Below, piece by piece: positions 16,763 through 23,974 of a stretch of DNA of 64,000 nucleotides. The stretch is from Pseudomonadota bacterium (GTDB lineage Bacteria; Pseudomonadota; Alphaproteobacteria; Rhizobiales; Pleomorphomonadaceae). The notes below the pieces were generated by a model. The model made no database searches. It had not been told where the DNA came from and worked only from the letters and a program-made list of their open reading frames with translations. Numbering within the stretch: position 1 is the first letter of the stretch; every line of letters begins with the position of its first letter. The DNA is taken from positions 219,339-283,338 of the forward strand of contig JAEZHI010000019.1 of assembly GCA_023436885.1 (NCBI GenBank), given 5' to 3'. The position numbers were made by a program, and so were the translations under genes.

Positions 16763-18988
16763 TCACTCCCAGGTCAGTAGGAACCGACCGTCGGCCGGCA
16801 ATTTGTATGTGATGCGGTCGGGTGAACTTTCCTGAGGATCAAGAACGTTACCGCCAATGGTCTTGAGCTCAACCTTGCCGAGCCTGTGGCGCTTCAGACG
16901 GACGACGCTCAGTCCGGCAGCACAGACCGCGCCATCGTGAAGCGTAATGGTGAGGCTGTGTTGACCGGTGCGCTCCAGCGTCGGCAACAGGTGATCGCAG
17001 AAGATCCGGAAGGGCGCGCCATCCATGTGATGATTGGCACGGGTAGCAAAGATGAAAGCCGCCCCTGCTCCGTAGATCTCCTGCCCGACCTGGCCAGCGG
17101 GCTGTCCGTCGACGTAAACATCTTCGACCGGGAAGGAGAGTTTGCGGTCGATATGACCATTGGCCTCGCGTTGCTTGGGCGAGATAACCTCCGGCGGCAA
17201 GGCATCTGGATAGTAGAACCAGCCACGGTCGAGCGCGTACTTGCAGTACTCAAACACCAGCATCCGCGCCGTTGGATCTATGTCGCGACCACCGTCTTCC
17301 AGATAGCGTTCGAAAGCCGCAAAGGAGTCAAAACATTCATAAATTGCCATATATGGCGCATCCTGCAGGCAGGTAACGCCCATGAAGTTGAGATAATGGA
17401 CTGCGTGATCGATTTGGCTCTCCCACATTTCGGCGTTGTGGAAGAAGCTGGCGAGATAGACGTAGCTTTGCTCAAAATAGATATCTTCGTTGGTGAGGCG
17501 CCACAGCCGCATGCAGGCGGCTGCTCCCCAAGCCGTCAGGTTGGCTTGGTAGTTGAGGTTGAACCGCAAACCCACTGCCGTATCGATAGCGGCTCGCGCT
17601 TCATTCAGGAAGCGCTCGTCGTCCGTCAGTTCGAAGGCCTGAAGCATGACCCAGGCATAAATGCCGCCGACGTCCGTCTGCCCCCGACCGTCGGCCTCGG
17701 CGGTTCTGGTGATGATGCTGAAATCGGTAATCTTGTACTGGACCGGCCACTTGTACTTGAAATGGTGCGCTGCCTTGATGCCGTAGTCGATCGACTTCAT
17801 CAGCAGGTCGCGTGCCTGTTCATCCCCATCCAAGGCCAGGATCCCGAGATTCAGCATCGGATGGTAAAGATACCAGCTGTCGATTGCGTCCGCGTCCTTG
17901 TCCTCGCCAACGTTCGGCAGATACCGGCGCAATGATTTCAGCTTGGGATCGTAGAACCTCTCTAGCCCGGCCTTGAACTCGGCCTCGAGCGGGTGCTGCT
18001 CGCCGCACCACTTACCCCAGTCATGGATCGCCTCGACGATGGACATCTGCACCATGATGTCGGGATACTCGGCGCCGGTGTAGGGATGGATGTAGCGACA
18101 CCCGTAGTGCTTGATGGTTGCTTCAGGCGCCTCGTCGAGATCGCGCAAAGTCCGCTCCGACCGCTCGATCCAGTCGCGGTATTCCACGTCTGGCCGCTCA
18201 ATGAGCTTGTAGGCGACACCCAGCATCTGAACAAAACGCAGGGCGGACTCTCGCTCGTGCGACGGCACTTTTTTGCAGAATGCTAGAATGGCGTCGGACA
18301 ACGTGATTTCGACACCGGCTGCCAAGGCATCGGTTGGGGGCGTGCCACTCTGTGTTGGGGTTGGAATGAGGTAGCCGAGCTCGGGCCATCTACCACCCAC
18401 GACGCCTGAAGGCTTGGTCTTGGTGGCGCGAAAATAATCGTTCATGGCGGTGAGGTTCTGGAAATACAGAACCGTACCGAAATGGGGCTCGTTCACCCGG
18501 AAATAAAGGAGACCGCTGTTGAGCCCGCGCTGACCTGCCTCGACATTGCCCTTGGCGCCGAGCGGATCGTCTTTGTTGTCCAGCGGGTAAACATCACGCG
18601 GCATGAACGGGATCAGCATCGGCACCGCGGGCGTAAACTGTACTGTCATGCGCAGGTGATCAAACCCGTCTTCGCCAGTCCGGAAGGTGATCACGTGTTC
18701 GCCGAGCGCACTCCGAATTCTCAGCTTCGCTGCTTCACCCGCCTGAGGCTTGAGTTCCCTGCAATCGAATTCGCTGGTCAGATAAGCCGCGCGCAAGGCG
18801 AGCCCACCGTGTCCCTTGCGACGTATGAAGGCCCACACGGAATCCATGCTGGCGCGGAGCTCGACGCTCATCTCTCCGAGAGGGAAGCGTGCGATGTGTT
18901 TGCCCGCGTCGTCGTCGAATGCCTGACGAACGCCAAGCACATAAGGACTCACGCCAGCGACGTCGGGGTTCAGTGCAAGAGTCTGCAT
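16763..18988 (-). CDS. Large protein of unknown function, possible six-hairpin (alpha/alpha) fold
   Basis: 741 residues; I do not recognise a characterised family. No signal peptide is visible, so it is probably cytoplasmic. The first ~290 residues look beta-rich. From about residue 300 to 600 the protein is helical with repeated aromatic-rich segments (WGKWCGEQHPLEAEF, DSWYLYHPMLNLGILAL, GGIYAWVMLQAFELTDDERF, NYQANLTAWGAAACMRLWRL, VYLASFFHNAEMW), spacing that resembles six-hairpin glycosidase/epimerase barrels. A short beta region ends the chain (TGQHSLTITLHDGAVCAAG). It heads an operon with an SDR and has an EcfG-like promoter. A carbohydrate-active role is only a hypothesis from the helical pattern and the nearby trehalose genes. 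Confidence 0.6.
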   Translation of the reverse strand: MQTLALNPDVAGVSPYVLGVRQAFDDDAGKHIARFPLGEMSVELRASMDSVWAFIRRKGHGGLALRAAYLTSEFDCRELKPQAGEAAKLRIRSALGEHVITFRTGEDGFDHLRMTVQFTPAVPMLIPFMPRDVYPLDNKDDPLGAKGNVEAGQRGLNSGLLYFRVNEPHFGTVLYFQNLTAMNDYFRATKTKPSGVVGGRWPELGYLIPTPTQSGTPPTDALAAGVEITLSDAILAFCKKVPSHERESALRFVQMLGVAYKLIERPDVEYRDWIERSERTLRDLDEAPEATIKHYGCRYIHPYTGAEYPDIMVQMSIVEAIHDWGKWCGEQHPLEAEFKAGLERFYDPKLKSLRRYLPNVGEDKDADAIDSWYLYHPMLNLGILALDGDEQARDLLMKSIDYGIKAAHHFKYKWPVQYKITDFSIITRTAEADGRGQTDVGGIYAWVMLQAFELTDDERFLNEARAAIDTAVGLRFNLNYQANLTAWGAAACMRLWRLTNEDIYFEQSYVYLASFFHNAEMWESQIDHAVHYLNFMGVTCLQDAPYMAIYECFDSFAAFERYLEDGGRDIDPTARMLVFEYCKYALDRGWFYYPDALPPEVISPKQREANGHIDRKLSFPVEDVYVDGQPAGQVGQEIYGAGAAFIFATRANHHMDGAPFRIFCDHLLPTLERTGQHSLTITLHDGAVCAAGLSVVRLKRHRLGKVELKTIGGNVLDPQESSPDRITYKLPADGRFLLTWE

Positions 18989-19024
18989 TCTTGCTCCTCA
19001 CTCTCCGTTAAACACGGGAGTGAG

Positions 19025-19049
19025 AACAGACTTTCGCGGCATATGTTCC
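19025..19049 (-). promoter_or_regulatory. EcfG-like promoter of the 741-residue protein operon
   Basis: On the minus strand: GGAAC (19045-19049), 16-nt spacer, TGTT (19025-19028), 37 bp upstream of the ATG at 18988. Confidence 0.6.
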
Positions 19050-19128
19050 ACGATACGACGCTTTTGGAGGATGCGCTGCCAACCGCGCAGGTAGGTTCTA
19101 AGCGTGGTCCGCGCTCGAAGGATCTCGT

Positions 19129-19719
19129 CTACGAGCCGAGCTCGCGGATGCGTCCGAGGTCCTTGACGAAGGCATCGAAGGCGACGCGTTTTGCCTCCGA
19201 GTCCGGAATTCTCAAGAGGTAGGACGGATGCACGGTGAGGTACCCACGTCGGTTGCCGAAAAACATCGGCCCGCGTTCGCGCGTCACGGCGACGGAACGC
19301 TCGGCAAGCGCCATCCCGGCCGTGGCGCCAAGAGCAACGACCACGCTGGGCCGTATCAAGTCGATCTCCCGCCACAGCCACCAGCGATAGTGCACGATTT
19401 CGGACGTACTGGGCTTGCGGTGCATGCGGCGTTTGCCGCGTTCAACGAAGTGGAATTGCTTCACCGCGTTGGTGACGTAGACCTCGCCACGATCGATGTT
19501 CGCCGCAGCAAGCGCTCGATCGAAAAGGCGGCCAGCTGGCCCCACGAAGGGACGGCCTTCTCGATCCTCGACATCGCCCGGCTGTTCGCCAACAAAGGCG
19601 ATGGCGGCAGAAACCGGCCCTTCACCCGGCACGACGCGTCCCACCCCGGGTTCCTGAGGGAACGCCTGCCTCAAGACCTCATTCAGCTCATCGACGGTTG
19701 CAAAATCCCGGTCGGTCAT
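19129..19719 (-). CDS. UdgX-like uracil-DNA glycosylase (family 4-related)
   Basis: 196 residues. The protein shows the family-4/UdgX core: IAFVGEQPGDVEDREGRPFVG (motif A region GEQPG), then YVTNAVKQFHF, and the C-terminal VHPSYLLR motif with its His-Pro-Ser. The insertion GKRRMHRKPS matches the KRRIH-type loop that distinguishes UdgX, whose His forms a covalent bond to DNA after uracil removal; here Ile is replaced by Met but the His is kept. The ATG at 19719 has AGAGG at good spacing; a longer TTG start at 19746 is less likely. It lies 36 bp downstream of the DUF72 gene and shares its promoter. Confidence 0.82.
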   Translation of the reverse strand: MTDRDFATVDELNEVLRQAFPQEPGVGRVVPGEGPVSAAIAFVGEQPGDVEDREGRPFVGPAGRLFDRALAAANIDRGEVYVTNAVKQFHFVERGKRRMHRKPSTSEIVHYRWWLWREIDLIRPSVVVALGATAGMALAERSVAVTRERGPMFFGNRRGYLTVHPSYLLRIPDSEAKRVAFDAFVKDLGRIRELGS

Positions 19720-19755
19720 CGCGATGCCTCTGCAGCAACTTGCCAACCGAATGCG

Positions 19756-20706
19756 TCAGCTTTCGCCTGAACTCAGCTGGGTCCAAGGCGGTTCCCGGCC
19801 CCACAGCATCGGGGCCGTCTCGATGGGATGCCATTCGGCGCCAAGCTCACGCATGATCGCAAGCGCATCATCAGGCGCACGGAGACCATCCGTATTGTCG
19901 AAGAACAGGTAGACGTCGCGCGGTCGATCAGCAGCTCTTGTGGCGCTGACAAAATCGCCATCGTTCATCGGCTCGCCCTGCGACCAAGCGGCGATACGCT
20001 GCGCCCAACGTCGGCGCTCGGCATCGTCATAGCCGGACCGGTAGAGCTGTCGCGAGCCATGCAGGCGGCAATAGACGAAGCCTGCCGTCACATCCATCAA
20101 TCGCGGCCATTCCACCGTATCGGCACAAACAAGAGCGACCTGACGCTCGCGCAGCAATTCGATGAACGCTGGATCGATGAAGCTGTTGTGCCGAATTTCC
20201 AAAGCGTGGCGGATTGGCTGCTTGGCCGGGCGTGTCTCGTCAGGACTGGCGATATGGTCATCGTGCTTGCGAGCCATGTCCGCTGCCGCTTCGGTGTCGT
20301 GCGGCAGCAGCGAAAGAAAGGCGCGCATCCTCTCGATGTTCAGGGAGAAGCTGGCCGGCAGTTGCCAGAGTATCGGTCCAAGTTTCGCACCCAGCCGTAG
20401 CACACCAGAAGCGAAGAAGTTGGCGAGCGGCGCCTCGATGTCCTGAAGCCGCTTGACGTGCGTGATGAAGCGCGGCCCTTTCACGGCGAACACAAAATTT
20501 TCAGGCACTTCCGAAGCCCAGCGATCAAAGGTCCGCGGCTTCTGCAAACCATAGAAGGTGCCATTGATTTCCAGGGACGGGAAATGCGAAGCCGCATAGC
20601 TCAGTTCTCTGTTTTGTTTCAGTCCCTTGGGATAGAAGTTACCTCGCCAGGACGGGTAGGTCCAGCCGGACAATCCAATGCGAATGACGCCTGCCTTCGA
20701 GGACAT
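19756..20706 (-). CDS. DUF72 family protein (YecE-like)
   Basis: 316 residues. The start VIRIGLSGWTYPSWRGNFYP, followed by ELSYAASHFPSLEINGTFYG and VFAVKGPRFITHVKRL, is the DUF72 (YecE) TIM-barrel pattern; later HALEIRHNSF and YCRLHGSRQLY are also typical. The molecular function is not established in the family. The ATG at 20706 is preceded by AAGGAG and, 24 bp further up, by an exact EcfG-type promoter (20730-20754). It is first in a two-gene unit with the UdgX-like glycosylase, which suggests a joint role in stress or DNA damage. Divergent from the copper efflux operon. Confidence 0.85.
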   Translation of the reverse strand: MSSKAGVIRIGLSGWTYPSWRGNFYPKGLKQNRELSYAASHFPSLEINGTFYGLQKPRTFDRWASEVPENFVFAVKGPRFITHVKRLQDIEAPLANFFASGVLRLGAKLGPILWQLPASFSLNIERMRAFLSLLPHDTEAAADMARKHDDHIASPDETRPAKQPIRHALEIRHNSFIDPAFIELLRERQVALVCADTVEWPRLMDVTAGFVYCRLHGSRQLYRSGYDDAERRRWAQRIAAWSQGEPMNDGDFVSATRAADRPRDVYLFFDNTDGLRAPDDALAIMRELGAEWHPIETAPMLWGREPPWTQLSSGES

Positions 20707-20729
20707 GCCAGCTCCTTGCTCTTCCTGAG

Positions 20730-20754
20730 AACGTTGCGGTCGCCAGCTGGTTCC
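20730..20754 (-). promoter_or_regulatory. Consensus EcfG promoter of the DUF72-UdgX unit
   Basis: On the minus strand: GGAAC (20750-20754), exactly 16 nt, CGTT (20730-20733). All nine conserved positions match the general-stress consensus, and the -10 is 24 bp from the start codon. Confidence 0.75.
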
Positions 20755-20801
20755 TCGATTGTCCCGACGGAGGGACACACTGCTAGGGGATTTCACGTTG
20801 T

Positions 20802-20819
20802 TGACCCAAACCTGACCCA
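20802..20819 (+). promoter_or_regulatory. Direct repeat upstream of the Cus operon
   Basis: TGACCCA occurs at 20802-20808 and again at 20813-20819, an 11-bp period (one helical turn), about 40 bp before the first gene at 20856. A possible -35, TTGACC, overlaps the first copy (20801-20806). It could be a response-regulator site; no CueR-type palindrome is present and no regulator gene is adjacent. Confidence 0.35.
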
Positions 20820-20855
20820 GACGGTAGGGAACTGAAGTTCAAAGCGAGGCACAGC

Positions 20856-21248
20856 ATGGCCTTCGGAAAGACAGTGCGATTGGTGATTGCCGGCCTTTAT
20901 GTGCTGGCGATGCTGGTTGCTGCCGTCATGCCCGCATCGTCCATGACGTCAATGCGCTCTTCTCCGATCGTCACCTCGGCTGCAGATTGCGGCCCGGGAA
21001 TGGCTGACATGAAGCACGCTTCGCAAAGCACCAAGATGACCGGCGGAGCATGCGATCTCGCAGATCACCAGGGTAGCGCCCCCTGCATGCTCGGCAGCGT
21101 CTGCGCCGATCTGCCAAGCGGCATGTTCGTCAACCTCCTGCCGAGTCCGCGTGTTACCGAGAGCGAACAACCTGCTATCGCTTCGGCTGCTCCATTGCTT
21201 GGGCTCGATCCGACCCCAGGGCTCCGCCCACCCAGCCTTTCCGCCTGA
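20856..21248 (+). CDS. Small Cys/Met/His-containing exported protein
   Basis: 130 residues, no family recognised. A hydrophobic segment at about 7-24 (LVIAGLYVLAMLVAAVMP) is a signal peptide or membrane anchor. The following part is rich in possible metal ligands: DCGPGMADMKHASQ, CDLADHQGSAPC, MLGSVCADLP, so four to five cysteines with nearby Met and His. It precedes the copper efflux genes on the same strand with a 202-bp gap. Small Cys/His/Met proteins at the head of copper operons are common, so a periplasmic copper-handling role is plausible but unproven. The Cys pattern recalls DUF2946-like proteins. Confidence 0.7.
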   Translation: MAFGKTVRLVIAGLYVLAMLVAAVMPASSMTSMRSSPIVTSAADCGPGMADMKHASQSTKMTGGACDLADHQGSAPCMLGSVCADLPSGMFVNLLPSPRVTESEQPAIASAAPLLGLDPTPGLRPPSLSA

Positions 21249-21450
21249 CAGCCAGATACGGTCGATTGTGCCTGCCGCCGGTTGCGGTCGGTGTCGTTCC
21301 GCGTCGCTGTCATTTCCTTGCCGAGCCGTAGCGCCGCGCCGTCGCGACGCCTGTTCAACGTCCTTCGATGCCATCCTGACTGATGGACCGACAGGGCAGC
21401 AAGGCTGGCATCATCACGACCTGATGTCGGCGGAAAGCCTCTGAACCCCT

Positions 21451-22704
21451 ATGTTATCAGTTGTTTTGCCCCGCGCTCGCGGGGCTTGGCTCGCCGTGCC
21501 AATCGCCGGCTTGATAGCCTTTGGCGCCCACGCAGCGGAGCCAAAATCCGAAATCGCGGATCTCCTCGCCATCGCTCGCCGAATGAATCCGGACGTCGCG
21601 GCCGCGGCGCTTGACGCCGACGCCGCAAGAGCGCGCGTCGACTATGCCGGCGCCTGGGACGATCCCAAGGTCAAGATCGAGCTGACAAGTCCGCGCGACG
21701 ACTTCGGCTCCCTTTCCCAGGAAACCTATCAGATCCGGCAGATGCTGCCCCTGTGGGGCCAGACCGGATTGAAACGCGAGATCGCCAAATGGGAGGCGAG
21801 CAAGGCGACGGCTTCCGTGAGGGATATCGAGACACAGATCGCGTATCGCGTGAAGGTCGCCTATGCGGAGTACCATTCGGCGCATCTTGCGCTCGATGAG
21901 ACGCAGAAGCTCACCGCGACATTCGATCGCCTGGCCGGCATAGCCCGCGCCCGCTACGCGGAAAACGCCGCGTCCATCGCGGATGCCACCGGGGCCCAAA
22001 GCGAGGCAGGTTCGCTCAGAGCCGACATCGCCCGTCTTGCCGCCGAGAAGAAAGCCGCCGCCGCCCGCCTCAACCGGCTTCTCGGACGTAGCGCCGATGC
22101 ACCGCTTGTCGCCCACCCCTCGCCACGCGCGGTGCCGCCAGTCAAGGCGATCAAGACGGAAGACCTGATCGGCCGCGCCAATGCCGGCTCGCCACGGATC
22201 CAGATGGGGCTTGCCGAAGCGGAGGCCGCCAAGAGCGAACAGCGCCTCGCCGAGCGCAATTTCCTTCCCGGCGTCGAACTCGGCGTCAGCGCCATGCGCA
22301 ACAACGACCGTTTTGACGGTGCCGAGGTGATGATGGAATTCTCCGTGCCTCTCCAGTGGAGTGCCAAGCGCGCGGAACAACGGGAAGCCGCAGCCAAGGC
22401 CGAGGCGGCGCGCGTCAAGCTCGACGCCCTTCGACTCGACAACGACGCCGATATCCGCTCGGCCATCTCCGATCTGGCGGCGCTCGGCACGCGACGGAAG
22501 GTCATCGCCGGCACCACGTTGCCGCAGGCGCGCATCGCACTCGATGCCTCGACCAAAGCTTATGCCCTCGGCAAGGCCGATTTCCCCTCCGTTCTCGCCG
22601 CCGAACAGGCCCTGCGCCGGATGCTGGTCGACAACATCGAGGCAACCTTCAAGGAACAGCTCGCGCTCGCCGAAATCGAGCGCATCGTCGGAGAAGATTT
22701 CTGA
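21451..22704 (+). CDS. cusC: TolC-family outer membrane factor of a copper efflux system
   Basis: 417 residues. A signal peptide (about 1-29, ending FGAHAA) leads into the TolC/OEP pattern of two repeated helical halves with long coiled coils: LLAIARRMNPDVAAAALDAD opens repeat one, AEAAKSEQRLAERNFLPGVELGV repeat two, with LPQARIALDASTKAYALGKAD near the end, the usual closing helix. This forms the outer-membrane tunnel of the tripartite pump. Its stop codon overlaps the start of the adaptor gene (TGATG at 22702-22706), indicating translational coupling. It lacks the N-terminal lipobox of E. coli CusC. Confidence 0.88.
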   Translation: MLSVVLPRARGAWLAVPIAGLIAFGAHAAEPKSEIADLLAIARRMNPDVAAAALDADAARARVDYAGAWDDPKVKIELTSPRDDFGSLSQETYQIRQMLPLWGQTGLKREIAKWEASKATASVRDIETQIAYRVKVAYAEYHSAHLALDETQKLTATFDRLAGIARARYAENAASIADATGAQSEAGSLRADIARLAAEKKAAAARLNRLLGRSADAPLVAHPSPRAVPPVKAIKTEDLIGRANAGSPRIQMGLAEAEAAKSEQRLAERNFLPGVELGVSAMRNNDRFDGAEVMMEFSVPLQWSAKRAEQREAAAKAEAARVKLDALRLDNDADIRSAISDLAALGTRRKVIAGTTLPQARIALDASTKAYALGKADFPSVLAAEQALRRMLVDNIEATFKEQLALAEIERIVGEDF

Positions 22705-23969
22705 TGACGAAATCGCATTTCATAGCCGCAGTCGCCACAGTGGCGATTCTCACCGCCGCCGGCTTGCCATTCGCCGTCGATGCTCTGGCGCAATCCAGCC
22801 ACGCGGAGCATGGCGTCGCCACACCGACTGCGCCCGCCGCTCCTGCCCCAGCCGCTCCGGCACCGGGCGCACGCCGCGTGCTTTACTATCGCAATCCCAT
22901 GGGTTTGCCGGACACATCGCCGGTGCCGAAGAAGGACGCCATGGGCATGACCTACGTGCCGGTTTATGCCGACGAGGACACCTCCGGCACCGTCGCCGTC
23001 AGCGCTGACAAGATCCAGACGCTCGGCGTCCGAACCGAAGCGGCGGCCCTCAGGGCGATGACCCGCTCGGTCAGGGCGGTCGGCGCGGTCGCGGTCGACG
23101 AACGCAATGAGTATCAAGTGGCGCCGCGCTTCGAAGCGTGGATCGAACGCCTCGTCGCTGACACCACCGGCGCCACGGTTCGACGCGGCGACGTGCTGAT
23201 GGAGGTCTATAGCCCAGAGCTCGTACTGGCGCAGGAGGAATATCTGTCCGCTCGTGGTGACGCGAGTCTGGCTCAGGCGGCGCTCGCTCGGTTGAAGAAC
23301 CTCGGGATTGCCGACGAGGAAATCGCTCGCCTGAAGGCAACGGGAAAGGCGATGCGGACACTGCCCTACCGCGCCCAGGCGGACGGCGTCGTGCTGGAGA
23401 AGCTGGCCGTTCGCGGTATGCGCTTCATGCCGGGCGAGACGCTCTATCGTATCGCCGATCTTTCGGAGGTCTGGATGCTCGCCGAAGTGTTCGAGCAGGA
23501 TCTCGCCGCGGTCCGCGTCGGCGAACAGGCGGACGTTACCATCAACTCCATGCCCGACCGGCGGTTCAAGGGAACCATCGACTTCGTCTATCCGACGCTG
23601 GCGGCCGAGAGCCGCACCGCCAAGGTACGCATCGAGCTCGCCAATCCCGATGGTGCCCTGCGGCCCAACCTCTACGGCACCGTCCATCTGGCCACCGCCA
23701 CCGGCCTGCCCGTCCTCGCCGTGCCGGACTCGGCCGTGCTCGACAGCGGCACGCGCAAGGTGGTGCTGGTCGAAAGCGGCGACGGGCGCTTCGCCCCGCG
23801 CGAAGTGCAGACGGGCACGCGTGCCGACGGCTATATCCGCATCGACGGCGGCCTCGACGCCGGCGAGAAGGTCGTGAGCCGCGCCAACTTCCTCATCGAT
23901 TCCGAAAGCAACCTGCGCTCGGCCCTCGCCGCCTTCGCGCCGACTGCCCCCGACGCCGGGGAGAAATAA
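22704..23969 (+). CDS. cusB: Periplasmic adaptor of copper/silver RND pump
   Basis: 421 residues. A signal sequence (about 1-30) is followed by a heavy-metal-binding motif YYRNPMGLPDTSPVPKKDAM, then G-M, which is fused to the N-terminus of CusB-like proteins, and by the membrane-fusion core: lipoyl-like half-motifs VAPRFEAWIERLV and YRAQADGVVLEKLAVRGMR, a helical hairpin between them, and the beta-barrel region TINSMPDRRFKGTIDFVYP. It connects the RND transporter to the outer-membrane channel and hands over Cu(I)/Ag(I). The ATG overlaps the cusC stop. Only 5 bp separates it from cusA. Confidence 0.9.
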   Translation: MTKSHFIAAVATVAILTAAGLPFAVDALAQSSHAEHGVATPTAPAAPAPAAPAPGARRVLYYRNPMGLPDTSPVPKKDAMGMTYVPVYADEDTSGTVAVSADKIQTLGVRTEAAALRAMTRSVRAVGAVAVDERNEYQVAPRFEAWIERLVADTTGATVRRGDVLMEVYSPELVLAQEEYLSARGDASLAQAALARLKNLGIADEEIARLKATGKAMRTLPYRAQADGVVLEKLAVRGMRFMPGETLYRIADLSEVWMLAEVFEQDLAAVRVGEQADVTINSMPDRRFKGTIDFVYPTLAAESRTAKVRIELANPDGALRPNLYGTVHLATATGLPVLAVPDSAVLDSGTRKVVLVESGDGRFAPREVQTGTRADGYIRIDGGLDAGEKVVSRANFLIDSESNLRSALAAFAPTAPDAGEK

Positions 23970-23974
23970 CTGTC

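Noticed and set aside
20856..20890. A GGAAC at about 20828-20832 as an EcfG promoter for the Cus operon
   Set aside because: No GTT at 16-17 nt spacing, so it does not fit the motif.
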